Shown: positions 15,616 to 24,745 of the stretch, one piece after another
Position numbering within the stretch: position 1 is the stretch's first letter
Layout: the number at the start of each line of letters is the position of its first letter
NCBI RefSeq assembly: GCF_003712195.1
Contig: NZ_RDSD01000011.1
Span: 62,001-126,000 of the forward strand
Direction: 5' to 3'
DNA length: 64,000 bases
From: Proteiniphilum sp. X52
GTDB taxonomy: Bacteria > Bacteroidota > Bacteroidia > Bacteroidales > Dysgonomonadaceae
Translations under genes and position numbers: made by a program
Notes under the pieces: generated by a model
What the model was told of the DNA's origin: nothing
What the model saw: the letters and a program-made list of their open reading frames with translations, nothing else
Database searches by the model: none

Positions 15616-17736
15616 ATGAGAAAATTTCTTTTTATTTCATTAGCAGTTATGACATTACTTGCCTGCAACAACGCCAATACCGGTAAAACCGGTGGTGAGC
15701 CCGGCGCCATTTTTTACACCGAATACGATACACCGTTCGGTATGCCTCCTTTCGACCGGATCTCTTTTGAAGATTACAAACCGGCTTTCCTGAAAGGGAT
15801 GGAAGAAGAGGCCAAAGAGATTGATGCCATTGCAAATAATTCCGAAGTTCCCACTTTCGAAAACACCATTGTGGCAATGGAAAACAGAGGAAAAATACTG
15901 ACCCGTGTCTCCCGCGTATTTTACGGTTTGAAAAGCGCTGAAACCAACGACTCCATTCAAGCGTTGGCCGTGGAACTCTCCCCTCTTTTGTCAGAACATC
16001 GTGACAATATCAATTTGAACGAGAAGTTATTTAACCGTATTAAAACGCTGCACGACGATACCACAGGCATGAATCTCAATACCGAACAATACCGGGTATT
16101 GGATAACTATTACAAGAATTTTGTGCGCTCAGGTATCCTGTTGAGTGAAACCGAAAAGTCAAGATTGCGTGAGATCAACAAGGAATTATCCTCACTCACC
16201 CTCGCGTTTGGAAATAACTTGTTGAATGAAACCAACGATTTCAAATTAGTGATCGATAATGAGGAAGATCTTGCAGGACTTCCGGAAGGTGTTATCGCGG
16301 CGGCGGCAGTGGCTGCCGAGGCTGCCGATAAAGAAGGGAAATGGGTATTCAGCCTACAAAAGCCAAGCTGGCTCCCCTTCCTGCAATATGCAGAAAAGCG
16401 TGACCTGCGTGAAAAACTATACAAAGCCATGTATATGCGTGGAGACAATGATAACGGAAACGATAACAAACAGATCATCAACGACATAGTAAACCTGCGC
16501 ATTGAAAAAGCACAAATGCTGGGCTATAAGACACATGCCGATTTTGTGCTTGAAGAAAGTATGGCAAAAACGCCGGAGAACGTCTACAAACTGCTCAATG
16601 ATGTCTGGGCGTATGCGCTGCCTCAGGCCAAAAAAGAAGCGGCGGAACTCCAAAAACTGATCGACGCCGAAGGAGGCAACTTTAAGCTGGCGTCCTGGGA
16701 CTGGTGGTATTACACCGAAAAACTCCGACAGCAGAAATATTCACTCAACGAGGAAGAGATCAAGCCTTACTTCAAGATGGAGAATGTGCGCGAAGGAGTG
16801 TTCGAGGTGGCCAACCGTTTATATGGATTAAACTTCAGGAAATTGGAAAACGTTCCGGCATATCACCCCGAGGTGGAAGCCTACGAGGTGCTTGATGCCG
16901 ATGGATCCCATCTAGCGGTATTCTATACTGACTACTTCCCCCGTACGGGTAAAAACGCCGGCGCATGGATGAGCAGCTTCCGCGGACAGCAGGTCATCGA
17001 AGATGAAAATATCCGTCCCCTGATTTACAATGTGGGTAACTTTACCCGCCCCACGGGAACGATGCCCTCTTTACTCACCCTCGACGAAGTGGAAACCCTC
17101 TTTCATGAGTTCGGACACGCCTTGCACGGCATGATGTCGAACGTCACCTATGGCAGTGTGGCCGGCACAAGTGTTTCGCGCGACTTTGTGGAGCTTCCGT
17201 CACAGGTCATGGAACATTGGGCATTTCACCCCGACGTATTGAAACTATACGCTAAACATTATCAAACAGGCGAAGTGATCCCCGATGAGCTGATCGCAAA
17301 AATCGATGCCGCGTCCAAATTCAATATGGGATTTATCACTACCGAATTTGTCGCGGCAGCGTTACTCGATATGGATTATCATACCCAGCATACGGTGAAG
17401 TCTTTCGATGTACGTGAATTCGAGAAAAAATCGATGGAGAAAATAGGGCTGATTGATGAAATCATACCCCGCTACCGTAGCACCTATTTCTCACATATCT
17501 TCAGTGGTGGATACTCTGCCGGATATTACGCATACCTCTGGGCGGAGGTGCTCGATGCTGATGCTTTCCAGGCATTCGTGGAGAATGGGATTTTCGATAA
17601 AGCCACAGCCGCCAAATTCAGGGATAACGTCTTGTCGAAAGGTAATTCCGACGATCCGATGGAACTCTATAAAAGATTCCGCGGCGCGGAACCCAATCCG
17701 CTGTATCTGCTAAAAAACAGAGGATTCATCGAATAA
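15616..17736 (+). CDS. M3-family peptidyl-dipeptidase (Dcp-like), lipoprotein
   Basis: About 706 residues from 15616. That start gives a lipoprotein signal (MRKFLFISLAVMTLLAC) with Cys as the first mature residue; the ATG at 15586 would bury it. The zinc motif HEFGHALHG lies near residue 497 with the downstream glutamate in VELPSQVMEHWAFHP, the M3 thermolysin-like active site. Length and the N-terminal helical domain match oligopeptidase A/Dcp. It removes C-terminal dipeptides from short peptides, probably in the periplasm anchored to a membrane. It has its own promoter and a strong terminator downstream. Confidence 0.94.
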   Translation: MRKFLFISLAVMTLLACNNANTGKTGGEPGAIFYTEYDTPFGMPPFDRISFEDYKPAFLKGMEEEAKEIDAIANNSEVPTFENTIVAMENRGKILTRVSRVFYGLKSAETNDSIQALAVELSPLLSEHRDNINLNEKLFNRIKTLHDDTTGMNLNTEQYRVLDNYYKNFVRSGILLSETEKSRLREINKELSSLTLAFGNNLLNETNDFKLVIDNEEDLAGLPEGVIAAAAVAAEAADKEGKWVFSLQKPSWLPFLQYAEKRDLREKLYKAMYMRGDNDNGNDNKQIINDIVNLRIEKAQMLGYKTHADFVLEESMAKTPENVYKLLNDVWAYALPQAKKEAAELQKLIDAEGGNFKLASWDWWYYTEKLRQQKYSLNEEEIKPYFKMENVREGVFEVANRLYGLNFRKLENVPAYHPEVEAYEVLDADGSHLAVFYTDYFPRTGKNAGAWMSSFRGQQVIEDENIRPLIYNVGNFTRPTGTMPSLLTLDEVETLFHEFGHALHGMMSNVTYGSVAGTSVSRDFVELPSQVMEHWAFHPDVLKLYAKHYQTGEVIPDELIAKIDAASKFNMGFITTEFVAAALLDMDYHTQHTVKSFDVREFEKKSMEKIGLIDEIIPRYRSTYFSHIFSGGYSAGYYAYLWAEVLDADAFQAFVENGIFDKATAAKFRDNVLSKGNSDDPMELYKRFRGAEPNPLYLLKNRGFIE

Positions 17737-17807
17737 ATTATTGCCCGCGTCCCACATATATCCCATCGCAAAATACCATTCACACGCGATGCGCGCCCCC
17801 TTATTTT

Positions 17808-17844
17808 ATCACCGGATAATTTTCGAGAAAAATTATCCGGTGAT
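17808..17844 (+). terminator. Strong hairpin after the M3 peptidase gene
   Basis: ATCACCGGATAATTTT pairs with AAAATTATCCGGTGAT around a short loop, a near-perfect 16-bp stem. T-rich sequence follows on the + strand only weakly, so it may also act on the minus strand. Confidence 0.65.
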
Positions 17845-17871
17845 ATTGTTCTTAAAAAGATAAAAAAAACG

Positions 17872-17879
17872 TATATTTG
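17872..17879 (+). promoter_or_regulatory. Bacteroidetes -7 box (TATATTTG) for secDF
   Basis: TATATTTG matches TAnnTTTG, about 98 bases before the ATG at 17978, giving a leader of roughly 90 bases. Confidence 0.6.
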
Positions 17880-17977
17880 CACGCTCAAAATAGAAAGGCA
17901 TCGAACATGCCTTTATTTTTACGTGTATACGGAGTTCCTAACCTGAAAATAAATAGTAAACAAAAAGTAATATTGAA

Positions 17978-20920
17978 ATGCAAAACAAAGGATTCATTAA
18001 AGTTTTCAGTATTATCCTGACACTTATCAGTTTGTTTTATCTCTCTTTTAGTGTAGTGGGGAGACAATACAGCAAGAAAGCGGATCAATACGCCAATGGA
18101 GACTTAGCCCTGAAGAATCAGTATCTTGATTCCCTATCTACTGAGAAAGTATATCTGAATTATACGCTTAAGCAGGTTCGCGCCAAGGAGATAGGACTGG
18201 GACTCGACCTGAAGGGGGGGATGAACGTTATCCTCGAAATCGACGCGGCACAAGTGATCGCATCACTGGCCAACACCGATGACCCTCAATTCAATCAGGC
18301 GTTGAGAGAGGCTGTCGCGCAAAACCGTCGTGGCAGTTCATCCGACTTCATCACACTATTCCGGCAGAACTATGAACGGATAGCGCCCGAAGGCAGGCTG
18401 GCCAATATCTACAGCATTACGATGGGTGACAGGGTACGTCCCACCGCTTCCAACGACGAGGTAATCAACATATTGCGTAATGAGTTGACCAGTGTCGCCA
18501 ATAATTCATTCAACGTATTGGCTACCCGTATCGACCGTTTCGGGGTAGTGGCTCCCAACATACAAAAACTGGATCGCGCGGAACGCATTTTAGTGGAGCT
18601 CCCCGGAATTACGGAACCGGAACGTGTACGTAACCTTTTGCAAGGAAGTGCCAATCTCGAATTCTGGAAAACATACAATGTGGGCGAACTGGCGGCCTAC
18701 TTCAACGAAATGAACGCGCGGTCGAGCGAATATGCCATGGCGCAAAGATCGGGTCAGGCCACCACTGACACCACCTCAGCCGAAACAGAACAGGACGCCA
18801 TGGCCGGAGATTCACTTCTGCGGGCTGATTCACTTTCATCACCTCTGTTCGAAGGGGAAGGGAAAAACATCGTCATCAACAGAAGCTTTGTGGAGTATTT
18901 CAATGAACCCTACTTCGCAATGGGCGGAGCCGCGGGGCCGGTAGTAGGAACCGTATCAAAACTCGATACAGCTGAGGTGAATTTCCTCCTGAACAGATAC
19001 AAGGATATATTCCCGGCCGACGTGCGGTTTAAGTGGGGATTCAAACCCATCGACCAGCGTGAAACTTACTTCCAGTTATTCGCCCTCAAAGGTGATGGAA
19101 GCAAGCGCGGCCCCGCATTGGATGGAGACGTGGTAACCAGTGCCCGTGCCGACCAGGGACGCCAGGGATCGGCCTGGGAAGTAACCATGACGATGAACTC
19201 GAGTGGTGCCAGCCGATGGGCGACCATCACCGGCGCCGAGATCGGAAAATCAATCGCTATCGTGCTCGACGGATACGTATATTCAGCCCCCACAGTGAAC
19301 GGGCGCATCGACGGAGGACGTTCCTCCATCACCGGCAATTTCACGCCGCAGGAAGCTCAGGACTTGGAGAACGTGCTTAAATCGGGTAAGATGCAAGCCG
19401 GTGTCCGTATCGTACAGGAAGACGTGGTAGGCCCTTCTTTGGGACAGGAAGCCATCCGCGACGGATTTATCTCCTTTGTAATAGCCCTGGTGGTTCTCTT
19501 TACCTTCACCTGCCTGCTTTACGGTTTTGTTCCGGGCATAGTGATCAACGGAGCGCTCCTTCTCAACTTCTTCTTTACGCTGGGAGCGCTCGCGGCATTC
19601 CAGGCGGTGCTTACACTTCCCGGTATTGCCGGTATGATCCTCTCCCTTGCGATGGCGGTGGATGCCAACGTACTTATCAATGAGCGCATCAAGGAAGAGC
19701 TCGCGGCTGGCAAAACACTCCGACGGGCATTGGAAGATGGTTACAAAAACGCTTTCTCTGCCATCTTCGACTCGAACCTTACCACCATCATCACCGGTAT
19801 CATCCTGGCTGTTTTCGGTGTGGGCGCTATCAGAGGATTTGCCGTTACTCTTATCATTGGTATTTCCGTTTCGTTCCTCACAGCCGTTTTCGTCACTCGT
19901 TTGGTCTACGAAAGCCAGTTATCCAGAGACAAATGGCTTCATCTCACCTTCAACACGAAATTCTCTAAAACGCTCTTTAAAGAATATAGTTTCGATTTTA
20001 TTCATAACAGCAAGAGAGTGCTGATTGGTATTGGAATTTTTGTAGTGGTCAGCATTATCTCACTCTTTACACTGGGACTGAATTCAGGAATTGACTTCAC
20101 GGGTGGACGGAATTATATTGTCCGCTTCGATCACCCTGTACGTGTGGGTGATGTGGAAAATGCCCTTAATCCCTATCTCAATGAATCGGTTCGCGTTATT
20201 ACCATCGGTTCGAGCAACCAGGTGCGTATCTCTACCAACTATATGATTGAGGAAGAAGGTGCCGGCGTGGAAGATCAATTGAAAGATCTGCTTGGACAGG
20301 GACTGAAAGAATTTATGACACCGGGAAAAACGATTGACGATCATATCCAAAGTTTCCAGAAAGTAGGACCCAGTATTGCTGAAGATATGATCAGGAATGC
20401 CTTCCTGGCACTCTTCATCGCTCTCGGCTGCATGGGTATCTATATCCTTTCGCGTTTCCGCAATTGGGGATTTTCCCTGGGTACTGTCGCTGCCTTGGCC
20501 GTAGACGCCTTCGCGGTGATAGGGTTGTATTCCCTGCTATGGAAGATTATGCCTTTCTCTATGGAGATGGATCAGACCTTCGTGGCAGCTATCCTCACCA
20601 TAGTGGGTTACTCCATCAATGACAAGGTGGTGGTGTTCGACCGTGTGCGCGAATACAGGCAACTCTATCCCAAAAGGGGATTGAGGGATCTCTTCAACGA
20701 TTCCATGAACGCCACACTGGCCCGTACCATCAACACCGGTTTGAGTACTATCCTTGTGATTATCTGTATTCTTTTCTTCGGTGGTGACGCGGTGAGAAGT
20801 TTCGTGTTTGCCATGCTCATTGGGGTGGCAGTGGGAACAATCACCAGTTTGTTCGTCGCCTCACCTCTTGCCTACAAGATATTACTCAATCAGCAAGACA
20901 AAAAGAAAATAGAAAAGTAA
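17978..20920 (+). CDS. secDF: Fused protein translocase subunit SecDF
   Basis: 980 residues carrying SecD then SecF in one chain, as usual in Bacteroidetes. The SecD part begins with a membrane helix, then the D1 motif GLGLDLKGGMNVILE near residue 70, the periplasmic P1 domain with a low-complexity insert (about 250-290), and six-helix membrane block (GMILSLAMAVDANVLINERI). The SecF part starts near 660 (GLNSGIDFTGGRNYIVRF) and ends with YSINDKVVVFDRVRE and its membrane helices. The complex uses the proton gradient to pull secreted proteins out of SecYEG. A hairpin terminator follows. Confidence 0.97.
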   Translation: MQNKGFIKVFSIILTLISLFYLSFSVVGRQYSKKADQYANGDLALKNQYLDSLSTEKVYLNYTLKQVRAKEIGLGLDLKGGMNVILEIDAAQVIASLANTDDPQFNQALREAVAQNRRGSSSDFITLFRQNYERIAPEGRLANIYSITMGDRVRPTASNDEVINILRNELTSVANNSFNVLATRIDRFGVVAPNIQKLDRAERILVELPGITEPERVRNLLQGSANLEFWKTYNVGELAAYFNEMNARSSEYAMAQRSGQATTDTTSAETEQDAMAGDSLLRADSLSSPLFEGEGKNIVINRSFVEYFNEPYFAMGGAAGPVVGTVSKLDTAEVNFLLNRYKDIFPADVRFKWGFKPIDQRETYFQLFALKGDGSKRGPALDGDVVTSARADQGRQGSAWEVTMTMNSSGASRWATITGAEIGKSIAIVLDGYVYSAPTVNGRIDGGRSSITGNFTPQEAQDLENVLKSGKMQAGVRIVQEDVVGPSLGQEAIRDGFISFVIALVVLFTFTCLLYGFVPGIVINGALLLNFFFTLGALAAFQAVLTLPGIAGMILSLAMAVDANVLINERIKEELAAGKTLRRALEDGYKNAFSAIFDSNLTTIITGIILAVFGVGAIRGFAVTLIIGISVSFLTAVFVTRLVYESQLSRDKWLHLTFNTKFSKTLFKEYSFDFIHNSKRVLIGIGIFVVVSIISLFTLGLNSGIDFTGGRNYIVRFDHPVRVGDVENALNPYLNESVRVITIGSSNQVRISTNYMIEEEGAGVEDQLKDLLGQGLKEFMTPGKTIDDHIQSFQKVGPSIAEDMIRNAFLALFIALGCMGIYILSRFRNWGFSLGTVAALAVDAFAVIGLYSLLWKIMPFSMEMDQTFVAAILTIVGYSINDKVVVFDRVREYRQLYPKRGLRDLFNDSMNATLARTINTGLSTILVIICILFFGGDAVRSFVFAMLIGVAVGTITSLFVASPLAYKILLNQQDKKKIEK

Positions 20921-20941
20921 CAGCTTTTTACAGTAAATGGA

Positions 20942-20972
20942 AAAACGGGGGCGAAATGGCTCCCGTTTTTTG
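20942..20972 (+). terminator. Rho-independent terminator after secDF
   Basis: AAAACGGGGGC pairs with GCTCCCGTTTT across a short loop and is followed by T residues. Confidence 0.8.
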
Positions 20973-20994
20973 TTGGAGAATAAAAAATTTTTCA

Positions 20995-21002
20995 TACTTT
21001 TG
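20995..21002 (+). promoter_or_regulatory. Bacteroidetes -7 box (TACTTTTG) for tRNA-Thr
   Basis: TACTTTTG matches TAnnTTTG, 14 bases before the tRNA 5' end. Confidence 0.65.
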
Positions 21003-21016
21003 CACTCTCATCACAA

Positions 21017-21089
21017 GCCACAATAGCTCAGTCGGTAGAGTAACGCATTCGTAACGCGTGGGTCGCGAGTTCAAGTCTCGCTTGTGGCT
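21017..21089 (+). tRNA. tRNA-Thr, anticodon CGT
   Basis: 73 bases that fold as a cloverleaf: acceptor GCCACAA/TTGTGGC, D-stem GCTC/GAGT, anticodon stem ACGCA/CGCGT around the loop TTCGTAA, and T-stem GCGAG/CTCGC with loop TTCAAGT. The anticodon CGT reads the threonine codon ACG. The 31-39 pair at the base of the anticodon loop is an A-C mismatch. CCA is not encoded. It stands alone with its own promoter. Confidence 0.93.
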
Positions 21090-21164
21090 CTTCCAGAGGC
21101 GATTGCGTCACCGGCGCGCTACTCGACCGGGTCGGCGGTTCATCCGACAGCCATTCCACTATCG

Positions 21165-21764
21165 TCACAGAATTGTTTTATTGATGCTGTGGATATAGCT
21201 GAGCAATTCTTCCCTGCCCTGCCCTTTCTCGGATGAAGTGACAAAGACAGGCGGCAGTTCCTCCCAAGTTTCCAACAGCTTTTCCTTATAGCCGTCGATA
21301 TTCAGTTGCAGGCGCCCGGAGCCCAGCTTATCGGCTTTGGTGAAAACGATGGCAAACGGAACACCATTCTCTCCCAACCATTCCATAAACTCCAGGTCAA
21401 TCTTCTGTGCCTCATGGCGCGAATCCACCAGCACAAACAGGTTGGTCATCGCTTCCCGTTCCAGGACATAATCCTCGATGATCTTACGGAGTTTATCCCG
21501 ACCCTCTTTGCCGCGGCGTGCATAGCCGTATCCCGGCAAGTCCACCAGATACCATTCGTCATTGATTAGAAAATGGTTGATAAGCATCGTCTTCCCCGGC
21601 GTGGAAGAGGTCATAGCCAACCCTTTCCGGTTAGTCAGCATATTGATGAGCGACGATTTTCCCACATTCGACCGGCCAATAAACGCATACTCCGGTTTCC
21701 CATCCTGCGGGCACTTCCGGTAGTCGCTGTTACTTATCACGAATTCCGCTTTTTTTATGATCAT
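21165..21764 (-). CDS. engB: Ribosome biogenesis GTP-binding protein EngB (YsxC/YihA)
   Basis: 199 residues, family length. P-loop [10 protein letters not shown] at about 30-39, TPGKT (G2 region), [11 protein letters not shown] (G3) near 75, TKADKL (G4) near 142 and SSEKG (G5). EngB is a cytosolic GTPase needed for large-subunit assembly. It lies downstream of the symporter gene on the same strand with a heptamer array in between. No promoter box is seen between them. Confidence 0.96.
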   Translation of the reverse strand: MIIKKAEFVISNSDYRKCPQDGKPEYAFIGRSNVGKSSLINMLTNRKGLAMTSSTPGKTMLINHFLINDEWYLVDLPGYGYARRGKEGRDKLRKIIEDYVLEREAMTNLFVLVDSRHEAQKIDLEFMEWLGENGVPFAIVFTKADKLGSGRLQLNIDGYKEKLLETWEELPPVFVTSSEKGQGREELLSYIHSINKTIL

Positions 21765-21821
21765 ATTTTTTCAAATTTCAGATTCAAAAATCCAGATTCC
21801 AAAATCGTTAAAGCCATGCAT

Positions 21822-21968
21822 CTCTTTTCCCTCTTTCCTCTTTCCTCTTTCCTCTTTCCTCTTCCCTCTTCCCTCTTCCCTCTTTCCTCTTCCCTCTTCC
21901 CTCTTTCCTCTTCCCTCTTCATTTTTCATTCTTCATTCTTCACTCTTCATTCTTCACTCTTCTTTCTT
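21822..21968 (-). repeat. Heptanucleotide array, sense unit GARTGAA passing into GAGGRAA
   Basis: Read on the minus strand, the array starts inside the last codons of the symporter gene as GAGTGAA/GAATGAA units and continues beyond its stop as about 15 GAGGGAA/GAGGAAA units toward engB. It encodes the last residues of the symporter. Confidence 0.88.
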
Positions 21969-23424
21969 TTTTCACACGCGAAACCGTCCAAAGTCCCAGA
22001 CCGGTGAACAGGCCGTTCATCAGCAGCAGTTCATAGCCTACCCGGTAAGCGAATAGCTGTCGCATCACCATTTCAATGATAAAACAGAGTAGGGGTGCGG
22101 CAACAGCCACGTAGGGCACCCATTTGTCCGTCGGCTTCACTTTACTGTAAAGCCCGAAGGCATAAAGACCCAGCAACGGCCCGTAAGTGTAAGAAGCCAA
22201 CTTGTAGATAGCGTTGATAATACTGTCCGATCCAATCGCTTCTATCAGCAGGATAATCAGCACAAATGCCGCGCTGACCCCCATATGCACCATCTTCCTG
22301 GTACGGATATCCTTCTGTTCCTGTGCTTTTGTCTGGGAAACCGCTTTCATATTCAGGATATCCACACAAAATGAAGTCGTCAGCGCCGTCAAGGCAGAGT
22401 CCGCGCTCGAAAAGGCTGCCGCCACAATGCCCACAATAAAAATCCCCAACACTGCCTGTCCAAGGTATTCGCTCGCAATTACAGGCAGGATATTGTCGGA
22501 TATTTCCGGTAACATGATGCCTTTCTGTTCTGCAAAGGCAATCAGCAATACTCCCAGGGAGAGAAAGAGAAAGTTGATGGGAGCAAACGCCAACCCGTAG
22601 GATACCACGTTCTTTTGCGCGTCCTTCAGTGTGCGGATGGTCAGGTTCTTCTGCATCTGGTCCTGATCCAGTCCCGTCATCACAATCGTGATAAACATTC
22701 CGCTAAAGAACTGCTTGAAGAAATTTTGGGTGCTTGCCCAGTCGTCAAAGACAAAAATGCGGAAATGCGCACTGTTGCCAATTGTCGTCACCACCCCGCC
22801 AAAATCCAGATTCAACCGCATGGCTATCTGCCAGACAATCAATATGAGCGCGGTGATAAACAGGATCGTCTGCAGCCAGTCTGTCCAGATAATCGTCTTG
22901 ATGCCGCTCTTGTGGCTGTAGAGCCAAATCACCAAGATAATCCCCATCACCGTCACCACAAAAGGTACTCCCCAGGCATCGAATACCAGTGTCTGCAGGA
23001 TAAAAGCCACCAGATAGAGCCGTGCTGCCGCACCCACGATTTTCGAAATCAGGAAAAACCAAGCACCCGTTTTATAGGATCTCGGCCCGTACCGCTGATC
23101 CAGATAACCATAAATAGTGGTCAGGTTCAAGCGGTAGTAGAGAGGTAAGAGTATATAAGCAATCACCAGGTAGCCGAAGAAAAAGCCAAACACCATCTGC
23201 ATGTAAGTCATATCGAGGTTTCGCACCATTCCCGGGACGGAGACGAATGTCACCCCCGAGATAGATGTGCCCACCATGGCTATAGCCACCACATACCATC
23301 TGGATGATTTATTGGCACGGAAAAAAGTATCGTTACCCGAACCTTTTCGACTGGTGAGGTAGGATATCAGCATCAGCAGTCCAAAATAGACGACAATTAC
23401 GATCAGGATAAAAGTAGATTGCAT
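21940..23424 (-). CDS. Sodium:solute symporter (SSS family)
   Basis: About 494 residues from 23424. The frame is open to 23574, but the -7 box at 23446-23453 and the membrane helix starting at MQSTFILIVIVVYF support the shorter form. Thirteen or so hydrophobic segments are visible, with the SSS hallmarks (GTSISGVTFVSVPG near the N terminus and the sodium-site region AAAFSSADSALTALTTSFCVDI). The substrate (sugar, amino acid or organic acid) cannot be told. The final residues (KKERRVKNEE) are encoded by the heptamer array, so the natural C terminus was probably altered by the array. EngB follows on the same strand. Confidence 0.92.
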   Translation of the reverse strand: MQSTFILIVIVVYFGLLMLISYLTSRKGSGNDTFFRANKSSRWYVVAIAMVGTSISGVTFVSVPGMVRNLDMTYMQMVFGFFFGYLVIAYILLPLYYRLNLTTIYGYLDQRYGPRSYKTGAWFFLISKIVGAAARLYLVAFILQTLVFDAWGVPFVVTVMGIILVIWLYSHKSGIKTIIWTDWLQTILFITALILIVWQIAMRLNLDFGGVVTTIGNSAHFRIFVFDDWASTQNFFKQFFSGMFITIVMTGLDQDQMQKNLTIRTLKDAQKNVVSYGLAFAPINFLFLSLGVLLIAFAEQKGIMLPEISDNILPVIASEYLGQAVLGIFIVGIVAAAFSSADSALTALTTSFCVDILNMKAVSQTKAQEQKDIRTRKMVHMGVSAAFVLIILLIEAIGSDSIINAIYKLASYTYGPLLGLYAFGLYSKVKPTDKWVPYVAVAAPLLCFIIEMVMRQLFAYRVGYELLLMNGLFTGLGLWTVSRVKKERRVKNEE

Positions 23425-23445
23425 AACCAGTGTGTGTTTTGGGTG

Positions 23446-23453
23446 CAAATATA
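23446..23453 (-). promoter_or_regulatory. Bacteroidetes -7 box (TATATTTG) for the symporter gene
   Basis: On the minus strand TATATTTG matches TAnnTTTG, 21 bases before the 23424 start. Confidence 0.65.
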
Positions 23454-23683
23454 GTGAAAGCCGAGAGACAAACCAAACTTGTTTGAGTATGTCAGAGGCG
23501 CATTCTATATTCTCAAAATCCCAAAAAACAAAGCGCGGACAGGCCAATAAAAAGGTTAAAACAAAATAGCACATCGGTTGTTAATTATATATTACGTCCC
23601 GCGGTTCATCGAAGGAAGAGAGGAGTGGCGAGTTGAATGAACGACGACCGGCGGTGGACGAAATAAAAAACGCAAAAAACAGT

Positions 23684-24634
23684 ATGCCAAAAGAAAAGAT
23701 ATGCCTCATTATCAATCCTGTTTCGGGTACGGAATCCAAGAAAAACATTCCTGAGGAAGTGGCGGCCGCATTTGACCAGCGAAAATATGACATCGTTATC
23801 CGCATCACCGGTTATCCCGATCATGCCACGGAGATAGCCCGCAAAGCAGCAAAGAGGAATTACAAATACGTACTGGTGGCCGGCGGGGACGGCACGGTAA
23901 ACGAGGTGGCCAAGTCGCTGGTGCATACCCATACCACGCTGGGGATCATTCCATCCGGCTCGGGAAACGGACTGGCCAGGGAGCTGGGTATTCCCCTGGA
24001 GACGGAAAAAGCCATTGACATCATCCTTCGGGCACATACGCGCACCATCGATTACGGCGTGGCCAACGGACACATTTTTTTCTGCACCTGCGGTTTCGGC
24101 TTTGATGCTTTTATCAGCGACCGTTTTGCAGAAAGTAAAAAACGGGGGCCGCTGGGTTATGTGCGCAATATCCTGGAGAGTGTGGTCGATTTCCGCTCGG
24201 AAAAGTATGAGATCACCACCGACGACGAAACCATTACCGAGCGCGCCTTCATCCTCACCTGTGCCAACGCCTCGCAGTATGGCAACGACGCGCATATCGC
24301 ACCGGGTGCCAGTATGGATGACGGCATGATGAATGTCTCCATTCTGAAACCTCTGAATGCCATCGAAATACCGCAGACCACCCTTCAACTCTTTACCAAT
24401 AATATCGATAAGAACAGCAAGATGACCTCGTTAGTCACCCGCAACCTGCTGATCAAACGCTCCCGTGCCGGAGTGATGCACGTGGACGGAGAACCGGTGA
24501 GCACGGGTAAAGAAATCAAGGTGGAAATTATCCATAAAGGGCTCAAGGTGCTTGCTCCGGAAAACAGCACGCCCGAAAAAAAGCGGAAAGAGAGCGAAAA
24601 CATCTTCAACTCCCTTACCCGCTGGTTTAATTAG
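23684..24634 (+). CDS. Diacylglycerol/lipid kinase family protein (YegS/DagK type)
   Basis: 316 residues from 23684; the frame is open from 23633, but MPKEKICLIINPVSGT is the usual start of the family. The nucleotide-binding motif GGDGTVNEVAKSL lies near residue 66 and the IPSGSGNGLARELG motif near 92; GFGFDAFISDRFAESKKRGPLGY and the C-terminal HVDGEP complete the DAGK catalytic fold. It phosphorylates diacylglycerol or a related lipid at the inner membrane. It is divergent from the symporter and converges with ovoA; no clear promoter box was found. Confidence 0.92.
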   Translation: MPKEKICLIINPVSGTESKKNIPEEVAAAFDQRKYDIVIRITGYPDHATEIARKAAKRNYKYVLVAGGDGTVNEVAKSLVHTHTTLGIIPSGSGNGLARELGIPLETEKAIDIILRAHTRTIDYGVANGHIFFCTCGFGFDAFISDRFAESKKRGPLGYVRNILESVVDFRSEKYEITTDDETITERAFILTCANASQYGNDAHIAPGASMDDGMMNVSILKPLNAIEIPQTTLQLFTNNIDKNSKMTSLVTRNLLIKRSRAGVMHVDGEPVSTGKEIKVEIIHKGLKVLAPENSTPEKKRKESENIFNSLTRWFN

Positions 24635-24745
24635 ACTTTTATAGTAACACTATTGCAAAAAAATCACCGCCTGACGATATTTTGCGACCCATCCTGACTC
24701 TCATTGGCTAAAAGAGTGGAACACGCTTCGGTTGCCATCAAACAA

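Noticed and set aside
21090-21164. Second RNA gene or tRNA after tRNA-Thr
   Set aside because: The 75-base stretch does not fold as a tRNA and has no promoter box.
22615-23148. Open frame of 177 codons antisense to the symporter
   Set aside because: No signal or domain; overlaps membrane helices of a real gene.
24635-24745. Terminator between the lipid kinase gene and ovoA
   Set aside because: No convincing stem followed by T residues on either strand.
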